Assembly: GCA_028532985.1 (NCBI GenBank)
Contig: JANCIK010000001.1
Coordinates: 2,418,001 to 2,482,000, forward strand
Reading direction: 5' to 3'
DNA from: Stropharia rugosoannulata
Taxonomy: Eukaryota; Basidiomycota; Agaricomycetes; Agaricales; Strophariaceae
Length of the DNA stretch: 64,000 nucleotides
This document shows positions 36,702-45,319 of this stretch, in pieces; the stretch's first letter is position 1, and each line of letters opens with the position of its first letter. The notes below the pieces were generated by a model that ran no database searches, was not told the DNA's origin, and saw only the letters and a program-made list of their open reading frames with translations. The position numbers and the translations under genes were made by a program.

Positions 36702-37979
36702 TTGAGTCTGATGAAGGGAAGCGCGGGCAGAGTTCAGCGTAGCGGCTCTGATAAACCCAAGAACCCGGAAGACGTAAATAAGAAGCTGCCAGTAAGAAGT
36801 ACACCAAGGACGACTATCGAGGAGGTCGACAGCGGAGATGAGGAAGAGTTTATAGAGGAGATCAGTAGACAGGCGCCCAGCGGAGCGGAGAAAAAGAAAG
36901 TAAGCTTTGCAGCGCCAGCGCAGAAAGTTGGGGAGAATAAAAAGCCAGCGCAGGTGCCGTATGTAATGGTTCCTCCGCTGCGCGTACCAGAAAAGAGTCG
37001 GCCGCCTGTAAGAGAGGCGCCGATGCCAGTGCTAGAGAAGAGGAAGCCAGCGTATAAGTTGCGCGCGGCCATTGAGGATGAGGCGCAAGCGGACGAAGTC
37101 CTTAAGCGTTTAGAGAGCCAGAAAATAGAGATCACTCAAGGACAATTATTGGGGATCTCTACAGCGGGGTTTAGGAGGAAGTTTGTCGAGCGTATCATAC
37201 CGCGCAAGGTTCCGCTGGATGTAAATACCATGCGGGTTTTGCAGCTGGATTATGAGGCAGAGGAGTGGGAGATGGACGAGGCCATCGCCCAGCTGAAGCA
37301 GGAGAACGAAGAAGAAGAGTTCATGCGAATGGACGAGCTCCCAGCGGCGACATTCCTCACTTGCGCGGAGGAGCGCGGTGGCTTACAACCCGGCACAATA
37401 ATCATGGAGGATCCTTATGAGCAATACATCTCGACGCTACAACCCGGCGAAAAGCCAAAGGGATTAATTGTGGCACGAGAATCGCACCATCTCAAGGCAG
37501 TATTTCCGCTGATTAATGGGAAGGGCCGTGCAGAGACTCTGCTCGACAGCGGATCGCAAATAGTGTCCATGGCGCAAGATACCGTGGAGCGACTAGGCTT
37601 AAGCTGGGATCCTGATTTTACCATTAGGATGCAGAGCGCTAACAAACAAGTCGAGTCGACTAAGGGTTTAGCGCGGAATGTACCTTTTGTGTTCAGCGGA
37701 CTGACAGTGTACCTACAAGTACACGTTATCAGCGCGGCCGCCTATGAGGTTCTGTTGGGGAAGCCGTTTGAGATTCTCACTGAAAGCAATGTGAAGACGC
37801 GCGGGGATGGCACAGTGGAACTTACGCTGACGGACCCAAACACTCAGCGGAAGCTAGTGGTACCTACGTATAATCGGGGGTGCGGGCCGAAGATACTTCA
37901 GCGGGAGCCAGATGTGCAGGACTCCAGCGCAGCGGAGGAGCCGCACGCCGACCAGGATTTTCAGTCCTCGATGATTTGA
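36702..37979 (+). CDS. pro: Gypsy-2 protease ORF
   Basis: Open through 425 codons with no stop, unlike Gypsy-1. It is read in the -1 frame after gag. The N-terminal 200 residues are a charged linker with a conserved core (ITQGQLLGISTAGFRRKF). The retropepsin motif LLDSGSQIVSM has its Asp codon at 37545, followed by a conserved LTVYLQVHVISAAAYEVLLG stretch typical of the second half of the protease. It ends inside the overlap with pol, next to GGATTTT at 37955-37961. Expected product: Gag-Pro by one frameshift, Gag-Pro-Pol by two. Confidence 0.85.
   Translation: MSLMKGSAGRVQRSGSDKPKNPEDVNKKLPVRSTPRTTIEEVDSGDEEEFIEEISRQAPSGAEKKKVSFAAPAQKVGENKKPAQVPYVMVPPLRVPEKSRPPVREAPMPVLEKRKPAYKLRAAIEDEAQADEVLKRLESQKIEITQGQLLGISTAGFRRKFVERIIPRKVPLDVNTMRVLQLDYEAEEWEMDEAIAQLKQENEEEEFMRMDELPAATFLTCAEERGGLQPGTIIMEDPYEQYISTLQPGEKPKGLIVARESHHLKAVFPLINGKGRAETLLDSGSQIVSMAQDTVERLGLSWDPDFTIRMQSANKQVESTKGLARNVPFVFSGLTVYLQVHVISAAAYEVLLGKPFEILTESNVKTRGDGTVELTLTDPNTQRKLVVPTYNRGCGPKILQREPDVQDSSAAEEPHADQDFQSSMI
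37955..37961 (+). promoter_or_regulatory. -1 frameshift heptamer pro to pol, Gypsy-2
   Basis: GGATTTT, in register (GAT TTT), about 18 nt before the pro stop, as in Gypsy-1. Confidence 0.55.
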
Positions 37980-40900
37980 TGCGTCAAGGAGAGGTCGCGT
38001 TAATGTTCGAGCGGGATGATAGCACTGGAAAGATAGAGATAGCGGGGTATGCGTTGCCAAAGAATGGAGGGAGATTTGGCTCCGCTGAGCTGAGAGATGT
38101 GTACATGGCTCAAGCTGTGCACGAGGCTAAGATGGAGGATAAAGAGAAAGCATCAATTTATAAGTACTTTCAGCAAAAAGAATGGCGAGAAAAAGAGACG
38201 GTGAAAGGCGAGCCGAGGGGGCAATTCCGCTCAGCGGACCCCGAGCAAAGCCAGTCAGCGCGGAAAGGAGTAACTAGAAAGCGGTTAACTGGTAAAAATG
38301 CCACTACGGTAACCGTCTTTGCAGGAAAGAAATATAAGCCGGTCGCTGACAAGGTCAGACCCGTTTACCAAGAGCTACCAGAGAAATTCAGAATAGTGAG
38401 AGAGATAAAGGGGGATCCGCTGAAAGAAATGCCTCCGCTGAAGGTACACCCACCAGAGTTTGTACCCACGGGAAGGTACACAGCGGAGCGGAAGGAGGAA
38501 ATAGATAAAGCGCACGGAGGAGACTTCCTGTGGCCAGAGGAGCACAAGCTAGTACATCAGGTGTTCATGCAGCAGAATGAGGCGTTCGCGTGGGATGACA
38601 CGGAAAAGGGGAGGTTTAGAACAGACTTCTTCCCGCCGGTAGATATTCCAACGGTAGAACATACGCCGTGGGTACTGAAAAATATACCCATTCCGCCAGG
38701 CATGTACGAGCGGGTGTGCGAGTTCATCGCTACTAAGATCCGCGCTGGGACTTATGAACCATCCAGTTCATCATACCGGTCGCGCTGGTTCACAGTAACA
38801 AAGAAAGACGGGGTGTCCTTTAGAATCGTACATAGCTTAGAGCCGCTGAACGCTGTTACCATCGCGCACTCAGGATTGCCACCGGCAGCGGAGAGTCTGG
38901 CGGAACACTTCGCTGGGCGTGCGTGCGGCGGAATACTGGACTTGTATGTCGGCTACGACGAGCGACTCTTAGCGGAGTCGTCTCGCGACTTGACAACATT
39001 CCAGACACCGTTTGGTGCGCTCCGCTTAGTAACCTTACCAATGGGCTGGACCAATTCTGTACCCATCTTTCATGAAGATGTGACTTATATTCTCTGCGAT
39101 GAAATACCAGACGTCACGGAGCCGTACATTGACGATATGCCTATCCGCGGACCGAAGACACGGTATGAATTAGAGGATGGAGGGTACGAGACGATTCCAG
39201 AGAACAGCGGAATCCGGCGCTTCGTATGGGAACACATGCAGAACGTGAATAGGATAGTTCAGAGGATGAAGTACTCAGGAGGGACTTTCAGCGGAAAGAA
39301 ATCCATATTATGTGCAGCGGAGATTGTGGTGGTGGGACACTTATGTACCTACGAAGGTCGAAAGCCAGCGCCAGATAAAGTGCACGCTATCCTCAACTGG
39401 GGACCGTGTAAGAATGTCAGCGATGTGCGCGCCTTCATGGGTACGATGGGGCTCCTGCGTATTTACATCTCAGACTACGCTAAGCGAGCGGAGCACATAC
39501 AGCGATTGTTGCGTGGGAAAGAACCCTTCGAGTGGGGGCCAGCGCAGCAAGCCAGTATGGATGCACTGAAGGATGGAGCGCGGAACGCACACTGTGTCAA
39601 GCCGCTGGACTATACACTGCCAGGACCGATCACGCTGGCAGTAGATACGTCTTGGCGCGCTGTAGGATTTTATATCTACCAGCAAGATCCGCTGAACGCG
39701 AAGAAGCGTGTGTACGCCCGCTTTGGGTCAATTCTGTTAACTGAGAGGGAACAGCGGTTCTCACAACCAAAGAGAGAGCTATATGGGCTATTGCGAGCGC
39801 TGCAGGCGTGCTATTACTGGCTCATCGGAGCGCGGAAGTTGGTAGTGGAGACGGATGCCAAATATCTCAAAGGGATGTTGGATAATCCGGGCATGGGACC
39901 TAACGCTACCATTAACCGCTGGATAGACAAGATCCTTATGTACCACTTTCAGCTGAAGCATGTAGCAGGCAAAATGTTTGGCGCGGACGGCCTGTCGCGA
40001 CGAGAAGGACAACCAGGAGATGAAGAGTATGAGCACTCAGCGGAGGATGATGACCAAGAAGTAGGTCCGCTGGAGTACGAGAAAGTGTATGAAGAGGATC
40101 CCGATCCGCTGAGTTTAGAAGAGTTCAAGGACCAGATTGACGACCGCGGAGGATATCTGCAAGCTGGATTCCTCAACGAGTTGTTTGATGGTCCCGCTGA
40201 GCCAGCTAGAACGGAGGCACATTCGGTTGACTGTTTCCAGTTGGAACTGGAGCGGGCGAGAAAAGAGACGAGAGAAGAACAGTGGACAGTGCGTAACTTC
40301 CTACAGACAGAGGAGGTGTCGCCCGCTCAGCGGGCGTACTTAGAGAAATTTGTTCTGGCACATGTAATTCCAGAGTCAAAGATAGATGAGTTGGAAGACG
40401 AAGAGTACGATGAGCGGAACCGAACGTCAGCGGGAAGGACATGGATGATAAGCTGCCAATGATAAGGTATTGGCTGCAAAATCCCAGTACAAGACCCAAG
40501 GATATGAGCGAGCGGGAGTATCAGAATTTCATCCGTAACGCACGAAACTTCTTCTTAGACAAGGATGGGCGGATGTACCGGCGCTCAGTGGACGAGGCAC
40601 ATAAACTAGTAGTTGATCCCGCTCAGCGGACGCGTATGTTGCGTGCCGCGCATGACAGTCTGGGGCACAGAGGCGCATACGCCACGCGCAAACTGTTGAT
40701 GGAGCGCTTCTGGTGGCCAGAGCTGGAGCGGGACGTCTACTGGTATGTCAAGACATGCCATGTGTGTCAGCTAAGGCAAAAGACGATCATCCAGATTCCG
40801 CGGACAGAGACACATACGCCTTCCATCTTCCAGCAGCTACACGCGGACACTATGCACATGTCACCTGCCTCAAATGGGTATAACTACATAGTGCACGGAC

Positions 40901-41904
40901 GGTGTGCGCTGAGCTCATGGGTGGAAGGTCGTCCGCTGAAGAAAGAGAATGCAAGGCGATAGCGCAGTGGATGTTTGAGGATATTATCTGCCGCTGGGGA
41001 TGTCTTAGAGAGATAATCACAGATAACGGTGGACCGTTCCGCGCAGCGCTCAAGTACTTAGAAAAGAAGTATGGTATTACAGGGATTACCATCTCAGCGT
41101 ACAACTCTCAGGCGAACGGAAAGATAGAGCGGCCCCATTGGGACATCAGACAAATGTTGTGGAAAGCGTGTGGTGGTACCGAGGCGCACATAAGCGCTGG
41201 AGCAAGTTCTTCTACCATGTGCTGTGGGCGGACGCGTTACAGTGCGCCGCGGATTTGGGTGTTCACCCTTCTTCATGGTCACTGGCGCGCACCGATACTA
41301 CCGCTGGACATCGCTGAGGCGACGTGGCTGGTCAAGTTACCAGATCGCGTACTTACCACAGAGGAGTTAGTAGGGTATCGTGCGCGCGCCAAAGCATAGG
41401 GACACAGTGGAGGAAATGCGTCAGCGGGTGTCAAAGATAAAGCGGGATGCTATCAGAGAGTTTGAGCGAAAACACTCCGCTAAGATTAGGGACTATGCGT
41501 TCAAACCTGGCGATGTCGTACTGATGCGTAACTCTGGCATTGAGTCCAGCTTAAATCGCAAAATGTTGGCGCGCTGGAATGGACCATACATTGTCATCGC
41601 GCGGAAGGAAGGAGGCGCTTATCTAGTCGCTGAGCTGGATGGGTCGGTGCTGAAAGACAAAGTCGCAGCATTCCGTTTAATACCCTACTTTGCCAGGCGT
41701 CAGCTAAAGCTGCCAGCGGACTTAGACGATATCATTGATCAAACGCGCGAGAACCTCAACAAGATGATGTCAGCGCCAGACTACGAGCCGGCCATACCTA
41801 AAGACTACATCTTTGATGAACCAGGAGTGGTTTCAGGCAGTGGCCAAGTCTCAGCGGACGAAGAAGATGATGATGAGGATGGGTGGGCGGAGCCCAATGC
41901 TTAG
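37958..41904 (+). pseudogene. pol: Gypsy-2 Pol (RT, RNase H, integrase) with clustered frameshifts
   Basis: RT (YIDD at 39124-39135), RNase H and the start of the linker are open to about 40430. The frame then breaks near 40433, 40955, 41181, 41236, 41285 and 41388, mostly by single-base losses relative to Gypsy-1, and is open again from 41389 to 41904. Despite the breaks the integrase residues are all still there: CHVCQ near 40757, Asp 40846, Asp 41022, Glu 41127, and RWNGPYIVIARK near 41574. The C-terminus is acidic as in Gypsy-1. Such clustering in about 1 kb of an otherwise clean, young element is odd: either recent decay of this segment or consensus errors in the assembly. Confidence 0.85.
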
Positions 41905-41925
41905 AGGCACAAAGTAGAAAAGGAG

Positions 41926-41950
41926 ACCACAATAGAATATATTGGGTAAA
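41926..41950. terminator. Conserved AT-rich element between converging pol and gene D, Gypsy-2
   Basis: Counterpart of 9502-9526 with one or two differences, in the 120-bp gap between the two stop codons. Confidence 0.4.
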
Positions 41951-42024
41951 CTAAAGGAGAAAGGTACAAAAGAAACTAGCTAAGGACCACTTTGAGGCGC
42001 TCAGCGGAGTAATTAAGAAGGCCG

Positions 42025-43340
42025 TCACTGTGGCGCGGGCTCCTCAGCGGGGCTGGTCCCTGTCAAATCCAAGCTGCGCTGTAAAGTCTCTAACTCTTTA
42101 ACGAGCAGAGCGCGGCGCTTTAGGATGAAGTCAATCTTGTGCAAGTCACAGATGATCTCAGCTTGCAAGTCTCCGATGAGACGGCGAGTGACGAGCTCGG
42201 ATGGGTTCCCCGTGTTCAGCGGTTCCTTAATGAGGTTGGTAGCAGCGTCGAGACAGGCATTGACCTTGTCGTTCGAGAGAGTAAGATTGGTACCTAAAAG
42301 AAAATGAAAGAGCTCAGCGGACGCAACAGAGAAGAATAAGGGCAAAGAGCGCACCTTGTACAATGAAAGGAGAATCAGCGAAAGTAGGAACGCCGTCAGC
42401 GCCGAGACGGGCCTTCTTAGAGGAAATGTCGTGGAACGGTGTGTCGCGCGGAGAGTGCCGGTTGTCAGAGGAGCGGAGTGTCATGCCGCGGCCAAGCGCA
42501 CGAGTGCGATGTCCGCTGGCCTCAGTGCGCTCCCGCTGACATAGAAGTAAGAAAGTAACGAGGGAGGGAAGACGCAACAGAACGAACCTGACGAGGAGTG
42601 TCGGGAGGAGGCGCTGAGCGCTTCTTCGAAGGACTAGGTTCTGGGGTATTCTGGCGGCTAGGTACTCCGCCCTCAGTGGCAGCCTCGATCTTGTCATCGA
42701 GGGCCATCTTTTTAAGGAGGAGGTACAGCTGCATGTTAGTAATATCTAAAAGGGTGAAGGAAGTCAGTCACACCTTGTCGTCATCAGAATCGGGGGAGGA
42801 GGTACCTCCAGGGGCAGAGACCGTCTCAGGATCGGCAGCGGAGCGCGAGAGGAGGCGAACGTTGCGCTGAGCGGACGGTTAAAAGGATAAAGAGAGGCAG
42901 CAAGCACACAGCGTACGGGTCCAGTGGGAGTATGCATGCGCTGGCGCGAAGCAGCGGCTTTCGCTTTTAAAACTTGCTCATGCAGAGTGATAAAAGCGTT
43001 GGCAGCGGGAGAGAAAGTGCGGAAGTGGTGATCCGCCTCTAAGGAGGTGTAGATGGCACGCGTCTCGTTGAGAATATCAACAGCCTCGCTGTTATTAATG
43101 ATACGAGTAATGCCGCCGTGGGGATCACGCCAGCGGTTCTAAAAAAGTTCGAGTGGTCAGCGGAGTAAACGACCCAGCGGACCAGCTGAGTGTTGTGCGT
43201 ACTAAGTCAATAGCCAGAAGCTCGAGGCTCCCGGTATAGTTGGAAGGCATGGCGGAAGCCAAGCCTCTGATATCTTGGATTAATGCCAGCTGGTGCTTGA
43301 CATTACTAAAGTTGTACAGTGGAGCGGGTGCGTTGGACAT
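42025..43340 (-). CDS. Gypsy-2 antisense accessory protein D (about 347 aa)
   Basis: Six exons: 43340-43203, 43138-42917, 42866-42774, 42728-42588, 42535-42355, 42293-42025; total 1044 nt, phases consistent. Homologue of 10918-9601 in Gypsy-1 with the same order of blocks (VKHQLALIQDIRGLAS; NETRAIYTSLEADHHF; SPDSDDDK; LLLKKMALDDKIEAATEGG; NTGNPSELVTRRLIGDLQA). The third intron is only 45 nt (GTGTGA...TACTAACATGCAG) and contains a stop, so it must be spliced here, whereas Gypsy-1 retains it. TATATATA lies at 43377-43384, about 40 bp upstream of the ATG. Several introns contain CAGCGG or CCGCTG motifs. Function unknown. Confidence 0.8.
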
Positions 43341-43780
43341 TAGTGGTTGAGTGATTCAAGGTAGGAGAGTAGGGCATATATATAGGCTCAGCGGAGCGCA
43401 GGGGACCTAATGAAGGGCGGCCAGCGGCGAGGAATGTGGCATCCCAGCGGACCAGACTTCCAGCGGAGTTATGGTATGAACGCTGGAGGTAGGGACAAGG
43501 CTCGCATAAAACGGGGTGCAGAGCGGGAGCAGTTGATAGACGAAATGAGATCCAGCGGAGAGGCGCGCCTAGCTGAAAGCGCTCAGCGGGGGCTGATCGT
43601 GTGATTACCGCATATGGAAAAATTATGTCCGAATCAGGTATTGGCACCGACAATACATAGTGCCTAACTAGATACTTGTCATTTCAAATAGCAAAGGAGG
43701 CACCACATGTAATAGCCATTTACTCTGGTTACTGTAACAAGGGTACCCTACGGAGTAAACCAAGGAAGGGGCGCAATACC

Positions 43781-44325
43781 TCAAACATCCTGACATAATC
43801 TGGGTCTCAGCGCAGCGGAGAAGGAAGAGAAAAGGGGACAGACGGGGAAGAAGTCCTCCTGGTAAAAATGCTGGGCGGCATAATGGAGGCGTTGAAAGTG
43901 TTCGGTGTGATTAAGGATGCCGTAGCGCTCAGCGTCGTTGGTACCACACAGACGTAGCACAAGTTCGGTGTAATACAGCTGAGCGCAGAGATGAGAAAGA
44001 AGCGGTGAATGACAGGTGGACTCGGTCAGCTCTAGGCCGCGCTGCGCGGACTACTCAGTGGGAGCGCATGGTCAGCGGAGAATGGGCTTACAGCGTGATC
44101 TTGAACTCGGTTAAGCAGCGGGAGACAGACACTCATGGGTAGCTGTTCCTCCGCAGCGGAGTCCAGAATGTAGTGAAGGGCAGTTACATAGATCCGGCAG
44201 ACCCGGGCTACATCGTGAGGAGGAATGTCGCTTAGCGGACGACGGGACAAAGCATCGAGACGAAGGATGCGAGGATCGGAATGGGCACGTAATAAGAGAT
44301 TACTCTCAGTGGACAAGGAGGGCAT
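43781..44325 (-). CDS. Gypsy-2 antisense accessory protein C (about 164 aa)
   Basis: Two exons, 44325-44092 and 44041-43781. Exon 1 is exactly as long as in Gypsy-1 (234 nt). The intron carries CCGCTGA (the Gypsy-2 motif) where the Gypsy-1 intron carries its own motif. The protein shares RVCRIYVTALHYIL, LCAQLYYTELVLRLCGT and DAERYGILNHTEHFQ with Gypsy-1; its C-terminal tail is longer. An AT-rich TATATTATATA stretch lies about 30-40 bp upstream. Function unknown. Confidence 0.8.
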
Positions 44326-44394
44326 GTTGGCATATACGAATACAGACAGAGGGAGTTATATTATATACGAAGACGGTCAGCGCAGCGGACCACC

Positions 44395-44867
44395 CTAATC
44401 AGAGCACACGTCGTCTACGATGAGCGCGGCATCAGGGTCCACTTCTTGAACATCGGCTGCAATTCGCTCAGAAGAAGGCAGCAGATGGAATGGCATGCCC
44501 AGATGACTGTATCGGTCGAGGACGCGTAAGGCGGCATTACTGAGTAGGCGTGGGTCGAAGTGATCATCGCTGAACTTCCGCTGAGCGCGGGCCTCGTAAA
44601 ACACGATGGTCATGAGAAACGCCAGAAACTGGCGATTAAAGTCAATGAATCTCAGCGGGAGAGCAATACGGTCCTGTGGAGATGGTCAGCGGAGTAGAGT
44701 CTAAGGGACAGGGGCATTACCAGTGCGCGGACAACGGCCTGGGCGGACTGTAATGGCAGGTGGGCTGTTGTTTCAGCGGAGTCTTCTGTGATTTCCGCGT
44801 GGACGGCCAGCTGCTTGAGGATCGTGGTGAACTGGCGGGCGACATTCGTGCGCTGGTAGCGTTGCAT
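44395..44867 (-). CDS. Gypsy-2 antisense accessory protein B (about 141 aa)
   Basis: Exons 44867-44721 and 44673-44395; exon 2 has the same length as in Gypsy-1 (279 nt). Starts MQRYQRTNVARQF; conserved FIDFNRQFLAFLMTIVFYEARAQRKFSDDHF and LLSNAALRVLDRYSHLGMPFH; acidic tail VDPDAALIVDD. TATAAA about 50 bp upstream, inside the internal PPT-like module. No domain recognised. Confidence 0.8.
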
Positions 44868-44897
44868 GACGGAGAAAAAGAAGAGTAAAGAGTCTGT

Positions 44898-44936
44898 CAA
44901 CTGGGGACAGTTGATTTTATAGTGAGGGGGAGAGAG
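44898..44936 (+). other. Internal PPT-like module, Gypsy-2
   Basis: CAACTG-GGGA-CAGTTG (44898-44913), TTTTATAGT, purine run GAGGGGGAGAGAG (44924-44936). Same design and position (between genes B and A) as in Gypsy-1. Confidence 0.5.
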
Positions 44937-45319
44937 CCCGCTAAAATTTGGCCGCGGAGCACGTGTGGGGAAAAGAAGTCCGCTGAGCGGACATGAGAAG
45001 AAGAGAAAGAAACCAGGGACACGCAGCAGGAGAGAGTCAAGTGTAGAAGAACCTGGGTAAACAATTAAGTCATCCAATCAGAGGTCGGCAGGTCGCTCAG
45101 CGGGCGAAATCCTGACAGAAGACTTAAGAAAATGACAACGGACCTCGGAAATTTCAGGTTCACACAAGTAAAAGAGGGTCAAAAAGAAGGCATATAAATT
45201 ATGATAGACATTTAATTACTTTACATATGCCAGGTAAAGTAAAAGAGATACAAGGGAACAAGAAGATAAAAGAAATAAAGGCCACAAGGCCTGACAACCA
45301 GCGGAGAGCGTGACATCCC

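Larger units (their letters stand above)
22395..36705 (+). pseudogene. gag: Gypsy-2 Gag, interrupted by Plavaka-1
   Basis: The N-terminal part runs to 23207 and the C-terminal part from 35446 to 36705; Plavaka-1 lies between, at the codons after NLPGY. As in Gypsy-1 the conserved frame starts without an ATG (shared SN-x-TGTSNKRGKFPAPSSLAEP segment, about 22425-22480) and the first credible ATG is only near 22995. The C-terminal part holds the CCHC knuckle (CFYCKQTGH, about 36241) and the coiled coil, and ends at TGA 36703-36705 just after GGGTTTC. Apart from the insertion the frame is intact, so the insertion is the main lesion. Many of its differences from Gypsy-1 fall at CAGCGG motifs. Confidence 0.85.
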
